Of a stretch of 15,136 bases of DNA, positions 1-6,289 are shown piece after piece; positions within the stretch are counted from its first letter, which is position 1, and each line of letters begins with the position of its first letter. The notes beneath the pieces were generated by a model that worked only from the letters and a program-made list of their open reading frames with translations, was not told the origin of the DNA and ran no database searches. Origin of the DNA: Alistipes sp. Lineage in GTDB: Bacteria > Bacteroidota > Bacteroidia > Bacteroidales > Rikenellaceae. Location of the stretch: positions 1-15,136 of the forward strand of contig JAFLRS010000033.1 of the NCBI GenBank assembly GCA_022511355.1, given 5' to 3'. A program made the position numbers and the translations under genes.

Positions 1-71
1 GGTAGCGGGATTCGAACCCACGACCCCCTGCTCCCAAAGCAGGTGCGCTAACCGGCCTGCGCTACACCTCG
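1..71 (-). tRNA. tRNA-Pro (anticodon TGG), 3' end cut by window edge
   Basis: Read on the minus strand, the sequence folds as a tRNA. The 5' acceptor strand CGAGGTG (71-65) is followed by a D arm with GCGC/GCGC pairing. The anticodon stem is CCTGC/GCAGG around the loop TTTGGGA (38-32), and the T arm is GTGGG-TTCGAAT-CCCGC. The anticodon TGG (36-34) reads proline codons. The window starts inside the 3' acceptor strand, so the last three paired bases and the discriminator base are outside it. A well-formed promoter lies just upstream (81-112). Confidence 0.96.
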
Positions 72-80
72 ATTGCGGTG

Positions 81-112
81 CAAATATACCGTTTTTTTTG
101 TATCTGTCAAAA
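81..112 (-). promoter_or_regulatory. Bacteroidota-type promoter for tRNA-Pro
   Basis: On the minus strand a TTTTG element (112-108) is followed, after exactly 19 bases, by TATATTTG (88-81). This matches the Bacteroidetes -33 TTTG / -7 TAnnTTTG consensus. The -7 box ends 9 bases before the mature tRNA 5' end at 71, so the leader would be very short. It is the best-formed promoter in the window. Confidence 0.8.
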
Positions 113-114
113 TT

Positions 115-594
115 TTAATCTTGGTACTGAGCCTCGAACAAACCCGACCACAGATTTTCAATCTGCAATCCCGATTTCAATGCGCGTCTGACCGTATATT
201 CTGTTCCTCCGTCGCGTCCGTCGAACCACGCTATCAGGGCCGATGAGTTATCGACCAGAAAGTCGTTGCGCTGATGATAGGCGCGTGTATGGTAGTGCGG
301 CGAGAGTACCGTTACTTTGTCGGCGGTTTCTATGAGTTTCCTATAACGTTCTCCCTGTTTTTTGCTGCCGGCGAATGGCACCACGCAATGAAGTTTGAGT
401 CCGGGCAGTTCGTTGCGCAGGGCGGCGACGCACTCTCCGGCCGCGAGGTCGAATCCTTCGGCCATGCCGGTGAGGAATGTACGGAATCCGTCGGCATAGA
501 GTTTCCGCACGGCGTCGGTTATTTGTCGGTCGTGCGAACCGTCATAGGTACGGTGTCCGGTGAAGGCTGCGGTAGTGGGTCGTTGGTCAATCAT
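115..594 (-). CDS. SLOG-domain protein of the DUF1273/YpsA type
   Basis: This 159-residue protein resembles the YpsA/DUF1273 branch of the SLOG superfamily. Those proteins have Rossmann-like folds thought to bind nucleotides or nucleotide-derived ligands, and the function of this branch is unsettled. Visible marks are an N-terminal FTGHR motif (residues 11-15), a glycine-rich GMAEGFD turn (43-49), the VVPF strand (71-74) and a late RNDFLVDNSSALIAWFDG stretch (109-126), which is characteristic of the family. The length suits a single-domain member. The ATG at 594 sits a few bases from a TAAATTTG box (606-599), so the transcript may be nearly leaderless. The gene ends 3 bases before the tRNA-Pro promoter. 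Family assignment is good; the biological role is unknown. Confidence 0.85.
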   Translation of the reverse strand: MIDQRPTTAAFTGHRTYDGSHDRQITDAVRKLYADGFRTFLTGMAEGFDLAAGECVAALRNELPGLKLHCVVPFAGSKKQGERYRKLIETADKVTVLSPHYHTRAYHQRNDFLVDNSSALIAWFDGRDGGTEYTVRRALKSGLQIENLWSGLFEAQYQD

Positions 595-598
595 GATG

Positions 599-606
599 CA
601 AATTTA
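599..606 (-). promoter_or_regulatory. -7 box upstream of the SLOG gene
   Basis: The minus strand reads TAAATTTG here, matching TAnnTTTG, and lies 4 bases upstream of the ATG at 594. No TTG was found at the expected -33 distance. If it is used, transcription would start at or within a few bases of the start codon. The real start codon could also lie slightly downstream. Confidence 0.4.
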
Positions 607-667
607 TCTTTTTTGGCGTGAACTTTGCTTTTTCGGGGTATGAAAATCTATAAAAAGTTACAGAATT

Positions 668-844
668 ATGAAACATTCACACATTTGCATTCTTTCGATG
701 CTTGGAGGAGCCGTTCTCGGTTCGACGTTGGCTCTTTTTCTTGCTCCGCAGTCGGGAGCGGAACTGCGAAACACGGTACGCGAATACCTCGAGAAGGAGG
801 CTGAAAAGATGCGCTGCCATTGCGGCGAGAATCATCACAACTGA
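668..844 (+). CDS. Small YtxH-like membrane protein (58 residues)
   Basis: This short frame runs from ATG 668 to TGA 842-844. Residues 5-26 form one hydrophobic segment with the glycine-rich pattern MLGGAVLGSTLALFLAPQSG, followed by a charged helix rich in E, K and R. That arrangement (GxxxG-rich membrane helix, then L-A-P-x-S-G, then an amphipathic tail) is the signature of YtxH-domain proteins, small stress-associated membrane proteins of unknown mechanism. The tail ends in an unusual Cys-His cluster (C50, H51, C52, then H56, H57), which may bind metal; this is inference. It lies 31 bases before a two-helix membrane protein gene on the same strand, an arrangement I recall for YtxH genes in other Bacteroidota. 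No Shine-Dalgarno sequence is visible. Confidence 0.82.
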   Translation: MKHSHICILSMLGGAVLGSTLALFLAPQSGAELRNTVREYLEKEAEKMRCHCGENHHN

Positions 845-875
845 TTTCGAGCGTCACAGCGGTTACCGTAAGCCT

Positions 876-1196
876 ATGAACGAGAGCAATTCCGTACAGC
901 AGCGGCGTGTGTCGTTCGTAGCTCTGCTGTTTTTCGTGCTGTTCATGTCTGCGGCGGTGATTCTGATGGTTGCTGCGGCGGTGATGTGGTTGGCCGGATT
1001 ATTGGGTTCGATAGCGTTGTCGTGTCTGATATTCGGCGGTGTGGCGGCGATTACGGCATTTATAATATGGCTGGCGTCGGTGCGCATATCCATTCAGATA
1101 ATGCACGAATGGTTGGGTACGGTTTACGACACATCGCGAATGGCCAAATCGGGCTACGAGTATGTAAAATCGTGGATTGCGCTTTTGTTCGAATAG
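876..1196 (+). CDS. Small two-helix membrane protein, holin-like
   Basis: This is a 106-residue protein. An open frame extends upstream to 702, but it overlaps the YtxH-like gene in another frame, so the ATG at 876 is the sensible start. A short polar N-terminus (about residues 1-12) is followed by two long hydrophobic helices, roughly 13-40 and 43-68, and an amphipathic C-terminal tail of about 38 residues. Length and topology recall the phage-holin-superfamily (Holin_X/DUF1469-like) membrane proteins often encoded beside YtxH genes in Bacteroidota. These are chromosomal envelope proteins, not necessarily phage products. No motif identifies a function, so the family call is tentative. The gene probably forms a two-gene unit with the upstream YtxH-like gene and ends about 100 bases before a strong terminator. 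Confidence 0.78.
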   Translation: MNESNSVQQRRVSFVALLFFVLFMSAAVILMVAAAVMWLAGLLGSIALSCLIFGGVAAITAFIIWLASVRISIQIMHEWLGTVYDTSRMAKSGYEYVKSWIALLFE

Positions 1197-1295
1197 TGTA
1201 GCGGATTCCGCGATCGACCTTATGCCCCGACGTGTCGGGCGAGACTCTTCGGTTTGAGCCGTGCGGGTCTCTCCGACGGTTCGGCGGTGGTAGAC

Positions 1296-1335
1296 AAAGA
1301 GGAGATGCACGACACATTGTGCATCTCCTCTTTTT
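1296..1335. terminator. Strong bidirectional terminator between convergent genes
   Basis: The arms AAAGAGGAGATGCAC (1296-1310) and GTGCATCTCCTCTTT (1319-1333) are perfect complements of 15 bases around an 8-base loop. T residues follow on the plus strand, and the leading A residues supply a T run on the minus strand. It lies between the converging holin-like gene (ends 1196) and rubrerythrin gene (ends 1357), so it can stop both. The stretch 1197-1295 before it holds no gene or other element I can identify. Confidence 0.88.
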
Positions 1336-1356
1336 GATTTCGGTTTTCCGATCGGA

Positions 1357-1914
1357 TTATTTCTTGCCGAAATAGCGGTGATAGAGACCTTCGAAGCCTT
1401 TGCCGTGACGAGCTTCGTCCTTTGCCATTTCGTGAACGGTGTCGTGAACGGCATCGAGGTTTTGCTCTTTGGCTATACGGGCGAGGTGCATTTTGCCTTC
1501 GCAGGCGCCGTGTTCGGCATTCATACGCTTGTAGAGGTTGGTTTCGGTATCCCAAACCACTTCACCGATAAGTTCTGCGAACTTGGCAGCGTGTTCAGCC
1601 TCTTCCCATGCGTAGCGTTTGAAAGCCTCTGCGACTTCGGGATAGCCTTCGCGGTCGGCCTGACGGCTCATGGCCAGATACATACCCACTTCGGTGCATT
1701 CGCCCATGAAGTGATCCTGCAGGCCCTGCCACAATTCGGGATTGGAGCCTTTGCCGTCGCCGAGTTTGTGTTCGGTAGCGAATTCGAGTTTGCCGCCGTT
1801 TTCAACGACCTCTTCGAATTTTTCTTTGCCTACTTTGCACAGCGGGCACTGTTCGGGTGCCTCGGGACCTTCGTGAATGTAACCGCATACGGTACAACGC
1901 CATTTCTTTGCCAT
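1357..1914 (-). CDS. rbr: Rubrerythrin with N-terminal rubredoxin domain
   Basis: This 185-residue non-haem iron protein would reduce hydrogen peroxide in the cytoplasm of an anaerobe. The rubredoxin-type Fe(SCys)4 site is at the N-terminus: C7, C10, C23 and C26 in paired CxxC motifs. A four-helix ferritin-like domain follows (about 58-183), with di-iron ligands in E72/E75, E105xxH108 and E167xxH170. Classical rubrerythrins carry rubredoxin at the C-terminus, so this is the reversed domain order (reverse rubrerythrin). Family members take electrons from NADH through rubredoxin reductases; no such partner gene is in the window. The gene has its own promoter (-7 box at 1972-1965) and a leader of about 45 bases, so it is likely expressed independently of the exonuclease gene upstream. 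Confidence 0.95.
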   Translation of the reverse strand: MAKKWRCTVCGYIHEGPEAPEQCPLCKVGKEKFEEVVENGGKLEFATEHKLGDGKGSNPELWQGLQDHFMGECTEVGMYLAMSRQADREGYPEVAEAFKRYAWEEAEHAAKFAELIGEVVWDTETNLYKRMNAEHGACEGKMHLARIAKEQNLDAVHDTVHEMAKDEARHGKGFEGLYHRYFGKK

Positions 1915-1964
1915 AATTTTTTGAGTTTTTAGGTGTTAAACTGATTTGTCTTGTTTGTTTTGTG

Positions 1965-1972
1965 CAAAAATA
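1965..1972 (-). promoter_or_regulatory. -7 box of the rubrerythrin promoter
   Basis: The minus strand reads TATTTTTG, a match to TAnnTTTG, which places the transcription start near 1958 and gives rubrerythrin a leader of about 45 bases. No clean -33 TTG is seen at 19-20 bases; the best nearby sequence is TTTCG. The box lies inside the T-rich tail of the upstream gene's terminator (1979-2004). Confidence 0.6.
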
Positions 1973-1978
1973 ATAAAT

Positions 1979-2004
1979 CGGAGCGAAATATCCTATTCGC
2001 CCCG
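1979..2004 (-). terminator. Terminator of the exonuclease gene
   Basis: On the minus strand CGGGGCGAA pairs with TTCGCTCCG (9 base pairs, one of them G-U) around an 8-base loop. It is followed by the T-rich tract ATTTATTATTTTT. It lies 32 bases past the exonuclease stop codon at 2037, in the right orientation to end the DUF349-pyrG-yidC-exonuclease series. The T tract doubles as the rubrerythrin -7 region. Confidence 0.68.
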
Positions 2005-2036
2005 ATAATATTTTCCGATGCAATAATAAGTGATTT

Positions 2037-2633
2037 TTATTGGCATTTGCCGGCTGCTTCGAGCAGTGCGTCGTAGATTCGCAGACACACCCACGCATCC
2101 GTAGCGGCATACATTCGTTGCTGTTCGGTGAGGGTTTTGGCCTCCCAGTTGCTGAGTCGTTGTGCTTTCGAGACCTTTTCGCCGAGGACTATTCCGGCCA
2201 TTTTGCGCAGACTCACGTTTTCGATTCCGAATTTGTGTACTTCGTTTTGCAGGTCCACGAAACCGTGTGGTTCGAATTTTTTTATACGGTTGAGTCCGGT
2301 TATGTCGCCCGACACTGCGGCTCCCACCTTGAGGATTTTTTCATTTTCGAGTATTGCTGCCAGCCGTCCGGAGATGCGTGTAAATTTGCAGAGGCGAATC
2401 AGATAGCATCGTTCGTAGGTCGAGAGTTGCAGCAGAGCCATACGGTTCACGCAGCCCGAGGTGAATGAGGGTCGTGTTTCGGTGTCGAATCCCAGCACTC
2501 TCTGTTTTTCGAGATAGCGGCAGGCTTCGTTCATCGCTTGTCGGTCGTTCACCACTATTATGTGTCCGTCGAATTGCGCTGCCGGCAGTGCCGAGGCTTC
2601 TTCGTTCGATATTTCGCTTGCGAATCGTTTCAC
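2037..2633 (-). CDS. DEDDy-type 3'-5' exonuclease domain protein
   Basis: This 198-residue protein is a lone exonuclease domain of the RNase D/WRN type. The acidic metal-binding residues of a DEDDy nuclease are visible: D50-x-E52 in the FDTET motif (ExoI), D110 in the central motif (ExoII), and Y175-x3-D179 in the YAATDA motif (ExoIII). There is no HRDC or helicase domain, so it is not a full RNase D. Whether it acts on RNA or DNA cannot be told. The start is GTG at 2633-2631, 12 bases after the yidC stop codon. The N-terminal pattern (ISNEEASALPAAQFDG) agrees with the usual start of Bacteroidota homologues. It is very probably translated from the pyrG-yidC transcript and is followed by a terminator hairpin. 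Confidence 0.9.
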   Translation of the reverse strand: MKRFASEISNEEASALPAAQFDGHIIVVNDRQAMNEACRYLEKQRVLGFDTETRPSFTSGCVNRMALLQLSTYERCYLIRLCKFTRISGRLAAILENEKILKVGAAVSGDITGLNRIKKFEPHGFVDLQNEVHKFGIENVSLRKMAGIVLGEKVSKAQRLSNWEAKTLTEQQRMYAATDAWVCLRIYDALLEAAGKCQ

Positions 2634-2645
2634 TGCGTGCGCGTA

Positions 2646-4580
2646 TTAGCGTCGTTTCTGCTGTTGTCGCATCTGCTCCTGCTGCTGCCGCATCATATCT
2701 TCGTAGCGCTGCATGAATTTCGACTTTTTGCCTTTCGATTTTTTGGCGGCATTGGCCTGAATCATGGCGTGTATCTTGTTGTCATCGACCATGTAGCGTA
2801 TGGCGAAGGTCTGAATCATCGAGAGCAGCGTTGCGAGGAAGTAGTAGTAGCACAGACCGCTGGCGTAGTCGTTGAAACCGAAGAGCATCATGACGGGCAT
2901 CATGTATACCATCATGAATTTCATGCCCCACATTTGCGGCTGGCTCGAGGCTGTCTGCTTGTAGTTCACCCACGAGAATAGGAACAGCATCACGGTCATG
3001 AGCAGTGTAAACAGGCTCACGTGGTCGCCGTAGAAGGGTATGTTGAAGGGCAGATTGAGAATACTGTCATACGAAGAGAGGTCTTCGGCCCAGAGGAACG
3101 ACTGTCCGCGGAGTTCTATCGATGCGGGGAAGAATCGGAACATGGCGAAGAGGATGGGCATCTGGATGAGCATGGGCAGACATCCGCCGAGCGGATTGAT
3201 GCCGGCTTTTTTGTAGAGTTCCATCATGGCCTGCTGTTTCTTCATGGCATCTTCCTGATTGGGATACTTGGCGTTGAGGGCATCCATTTCGGGCTTGATG
3301 ACGCGCATTTTGGCTGTCGAGAGATAGCTCTTGTAGGTAAGCGGGAAGATGATGATGCGCACCAGTACGGCCAGTATGAGGATAATGAGTCCGAACGAGC
3401 CTATGTAGCGTCGCAGGAAGTCGAAGACGGGAATTGTAAACCAGCGGTTGACCCAGCCGAAGATTCCCCAGCCGAGCGGAATGAGTCTTTCGAGGGCGAG
3501 TTTCTGTCCGTTTTCGTCCTTTATGTTTTTGAGTATGGCGTACTTGTTGGGTCCGAAATAGAATGCGAAGTCATAGGCTTCGATTTGAGCGTCGTAGGGT
3601 ACCGACATCACGGCCGAAAAATCCTTGATGTATCCCGAACCGGCCTCGGCGGTATCGTACCGCATATCGGCATAGGTAAAGTTGTTGCGTGCTATCAGCA
3701 CCGAGGAGAAGTATTGCTGTTTGAAGGCTATCCAGTTCACCGACGAATTTACGCTTTCGTTTTTGGAGCTGTCGCTTTCCGAGAGTTCCGATATCGACTT
3801 GTCGCCGGGCAGACGATAAGCGACGGTGGTTCTCATGTTTTCGTTTTTGAATCCTCGTTCGTTCTGATAGGAGGTGTTGTTCCATTCGATGCCTATGCTG
3901 CTCTGACGCGACATATAGGGAGCCGTGTTTTCGAGTCTGACGGCCATATCGACCATGTAGTCGCGGCTCGGGTCGTCGGTTTCGTATAGCGTGTATTCAT
4001 ATACGAAGCGGGCGTCTTCGGCTATGGTGAGGGCCATTTTCACCGTTTGGACCGAATCGCTTTTTTCTACGGGGAGCAGTTCGAAGTAGTATTCCGAGGT
4101 GTTTACCTGCACGTTGCGCGTGCCGTTCTTTACGTAGAACGACATATTGAAGTCGGCCGTTTGCGGGTCGAACAGTTTCACCGGTTCATGCCGTTCTCCG
4201 CGGGGTGCGAATTTGGTATACTCTTTCAGTTCGGCGTCGATGATTTTGCCGCCCAGAGTGGAGAACGTAAGTTTCAGAAATTGGTTTTCGACTGTTAGCA
4301 GTCGTGCCTCTCCTTCGCGCGATGCCGCGAGCGTTTCGCCGAACCGTGCTATGCGTTCTGCGGTTTGACGCTCTTCGGACAATCCTGCCGACACCGCTGC
4401 TGCGGCCTCTTCTGCTATGGCCGATTCTTCATCGGCTTCGGCGGCGGCCTGTTCGGCTATGTAGGCGTTGTATTCGGCCAGTTTCTGTTGATACTCTTTT
4501 TGCTGTTTAGTCGTGTAAATCGAAAATCCTATGAATATGAGGGCCACTATGACAAGCCCTGCAACAGATTTCTTATCCAT
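2646..4580 (-). CDS. yidC: Membrane protein insertase YidC (Oxa1 family)
   Basis: This is a 644-residue inner-membrane insertase that places proteins into the cytoplasmic membrane, alone or with SecYEG. The N-terminal membrane anchor (about 5-22) is followed by an Ala/Glu-rich linker (about 30-80) and a large periplasmic beta domain (about 90-350). The Oxa1 core has helices near 396-416, 465-485, 521-540, 553-570 and 574-592. The conserved hydrophilic-groove arginine is R408 (LVRIIIFPLTY). The cytoplasmic tail (about 598-644) is very basic and ends in Gln/Arg repeats, which may contact the ribosome; that is inference. The length is slightly above proteobacterial YidC and fits Bacteroidota. 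The start lies 18 bases after the pyrG stop codon, and the exonuclease gene follows 12 bases after its own stop, so the three genes form an operon. Confidence 0.97.
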   Translation of the reverse strand: MDKKSVAGLVIVALIFIGFSIYTTKQQKEYQQKLAEYNAYIAEQAAAEADEESAIAEEAAAAVSAGLSEERQTAERIARFGETLAASREGEARLLTVENQFLKLTFSTLGGKIIDAELKEYTKFAPRGERHEPVKLFDPQTADFNMSFYVKNGTRNVQVNTSEYYFELLPVEKSDSVQTVKMALTIAEDARFVYEYTLYETDDPSRDYMVDMAVRLENTAPYMSRQSSIGIEWNNTSYQNERGFKNENMRTTVAYRLPGDKSISELSESDSSKNESVNSSVNWIAFKQQYFSSVLIARNNFTYADMRYDTAEAGSGYIKDFSAVMSVPYDAQIEAYDFAFYFGPNKYAILKNIKDENGQKLALERLIPLGWGIFGWVNRWFTIPVFDFLRRYIGSFGLIILILAVLVRIIIFPLTYKSYLSTAKMRVIKPEMDALNAKYPNQEDAMKKQQAMMELYKKAGINPLGGCLPMLIQMPILFAMFRFFPASIELRGQSFLWAEDLSSYDSILNLPFNIPFYGDHVSLFTLLMTVMLFLFSWVNYKQTASSQPQMWGMKFMMVYMMPVMMLFGFNDYASGLCYYYFLATLLSMIQTFAIRYMVDDNKIHAMIQANAAKKSKGKKSKFMQRYEDMMRQQQEQMRQQQKRR

Positions 4581-4598
4581 TTGCGATTTTTAGAGTTT

Positions 4599-6224
4599 TT
4601 ACTTTGTTTCTTTTTTGTAGTTCATTGCGGCCTTCACGAACGACACGAAGAGCGGATGCGGTTTTGCGACGGTGCTTTTGTATTCGGGGTGGAACTGAGT
4701 TCCGATGAACCAGCGATGTCCGTCGAGTTCGACCACTTCGACCAGACCTGTATCGGGATTGGTGCCGGCAGCGCGCATTCCGTGTTTTTCGAAGCTTTTG
4801 AGGTAGTCGTTGTTGAATTCGTAGCGATGACGGTGACGTTCGCTGATGCGTGTGGTGCCGTAGATGCCGGCTGTTTTGGAGTCTTCGCGGAGCTGACACG
4901 GATAGCCTCCCAAACGCATGGTGCCGCCTTTGGCGGTGACGCCTTTCTGTTCGGCCATGATATCGATTACGGGATGTGGTGTGGTTCCCATTTCGCTGGA
5001 GTTGGCCTCTTCGAGTCCGAGGACGTTGCGTGCGAATTCGATTACGGCGCACTGCATTCCCAGACATATTCCGAAGAAAGGAATGTTGTTTTCGCGGGCG
5101 TACCGGACGGCCTCGATTTTGCCTTCAATGCCGCGGTTTCCGAATCCGGGGGCGACCAGAATGCCGGCTACGCCTGCGAGTTGTTCGGCCACATCGGCGG
5201 AGTCGAGTTTTTCGGAGTTCACGTACCGCAGTTCGACGCGGCAGTCGTTCATTGCGCCTGCGTGTATAAACGATTCGCTTATCGACTTGTAGGCGTCATG
5301 GAGTTCCGTATATTTACCCACGAGTGCTATTTCTATTTTGTGTTTGGGGTATTTCACCTTTTCGACGAAGCTGTTCCACGATGCGAGGTCGGGCTGGCTG
5401 TCGTCCACGGGCAGACCCAGACGCTGCAGCACCACCGTATCGAGATTTTGTTCATACATTCGCAGCGGCACTTCGTAGATTGTGGGCATATCTATCGACT
5501 CCACCACGGCTTCCGGCATGACGTTGCAGAACAGAGCCACTTTGCGTTTGAGCGAAGGTTCGAGCGGGTGTTCGGCTCGCAGCACGAGGATGTCGGGTTG
5601 GAGTCCGTTTTCGAGCAGAGCTTTTACCGAGTGTTGTGTAGGTTTGGTTTTGAGTTCTCCCGAAGCGGCGAGATAGGGCACCCAAGCCAGATGAACGAGA
5701 GCCGAGTTCTGCCAGCCGAGCGAGTTGCGCAGCTGACGCACCGATTCGATAAATGGCAGCGACTCTATATCGCCGACCGTACCTCCGATTTCGGTGATTA
5801 TGACGTCGTACTTGTTGGAGAGGCTTACCATCTGTATACGGCGTTTGATTTCGTCGGTGATGTGCGGTATCACCTGCACGGTTTTGCCGAGGAATTCGCC
5901 TTTGCGTTCCTTTTCGATGACGGTTTTATAGATTTTGCCTGTTGTGACGTTGTTGTCTCTCGAGGTGGTTATTGAGGTAAAGCGTTCATAGTGTCCGAGG
6001 TCGAGGTCGGTTTCGGTTCCGTCTTCGGTGACGTAGCATTCGCCGTGTTCGTAGGGGTTGAGCGTACCCGGGTCCACGTTGATGTAGGGGTCGAGTTTCT
6101 GAATGGTCACCGAGTAGCCTCGGGCCTGCAGCAGTTGCGCCATCGACGCCGATATGATTCCTTTTCCCAATGACGATGCAACTCCGCCCGTCACAAATAT
6201 ATACTTCGGTCTCTTGAGTTTCAT
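4599..6224 (-). CDS. pyrG: CTP synthase
   Basis: This enzyme makes CTP from UTP, ATP and glutamine, the last step of pyrimidine nucleotide synthesis, in the cytoplasm. The 541-residue length is standard. The N-terminal amidoligase domain shows the phosphate-binding loop GGVASSLGKG (13-22), the substrate segment around QKLDPYINVDPGT (42-54) and EIGGTVGDIES (145-155). The C-terminal class I glutamine amidotransferase domain has the nucleophile C387 in FGICLGMQ and the catalytic pair H512 and E514 in QFHPEY. All key residues are present. An A-rich stretch precedes the ATG. No TAnnTTTG box was found in the 65 bases upstream (6225-6289), so it may be transcribed with the DUF349 gene. It is followed closely by yidC. 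Confidence 0.98.
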   Translation of the reverse strand: MKLKRPKYIFVTGGVASSLGKGIISASMAQLLQARGYSVTIQKLDPYINVDPGTLNPYEHGECYVTEDGTETDLDLGHYERFTSITTSRDNNVTTGKIYKTVIEKERKGEFLGKTVQVIPHITDEIKRRIQMVSLSNKYDVIITEIGGTVGDIESLPFIESVRQLRNSLGWQNSALVHLAWVPYLAASGELKTKPTQHSVKALLENGLQPDILVLRAEHPLEPSLKRKVALFCNVMPEAVVESIDMPTIYEVPLRMYEQNLDTVVLQRLGLPVDDSQPDLASWNSFVEKVKYPKHKIEIALVGKYTELHDAYKSISESFIHAGAMNDCRVELRYVNSEKLDSADVAEQLAGVAGILVAPGFGNRGIEGKIEAVRYARENNIPFFGICLGMQCAVIEFARNVLGLEEANSSEMGTTPHPVIDIMAEQKGVTAKGGTMRLGGYPCQLREDSKTAGIYGTTRISERHRHRYEFNNDYLKSFEKHGMRAAGTNPDTGLVEVVELDGHRWFIGTQFHPEYKSTVAKPHPLFVSFVKAAMNYKKETK

Positions 6225-6289
6225 TTTTTTTGTTTGCTTTGCAGTTTTAATTCGTCACACGGCTTGCGTGCCCCGTTTATTATTCGAAA

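Noticed and set aside
702..875. Upstream extension of the holin-like gene to 702
   Set aside because: It overlaps the YtxH-like gene in another frame, and the added residues look like out-of-frame translation.
3021..3989. 322-codon plus-strand frame opposite yidC
   Set aside because: Antisense shadow with no plausible domain; yidC is intact beneath it.
4365..5975. 536-codon open frame on the plus strand opposite pyrG
   Set aside because: It is a shadow of the codon bias of pyrG on the other strand: the protein has no recognisable domain, is rich in F, H, V and C, and overlaps a fully conserved gene.
6251..6275. Hairpin between the DUF349 and pyrG genes
   Set aside because: Only 5 base pairs with one G-U and no T tract, so it was not called a terminator.
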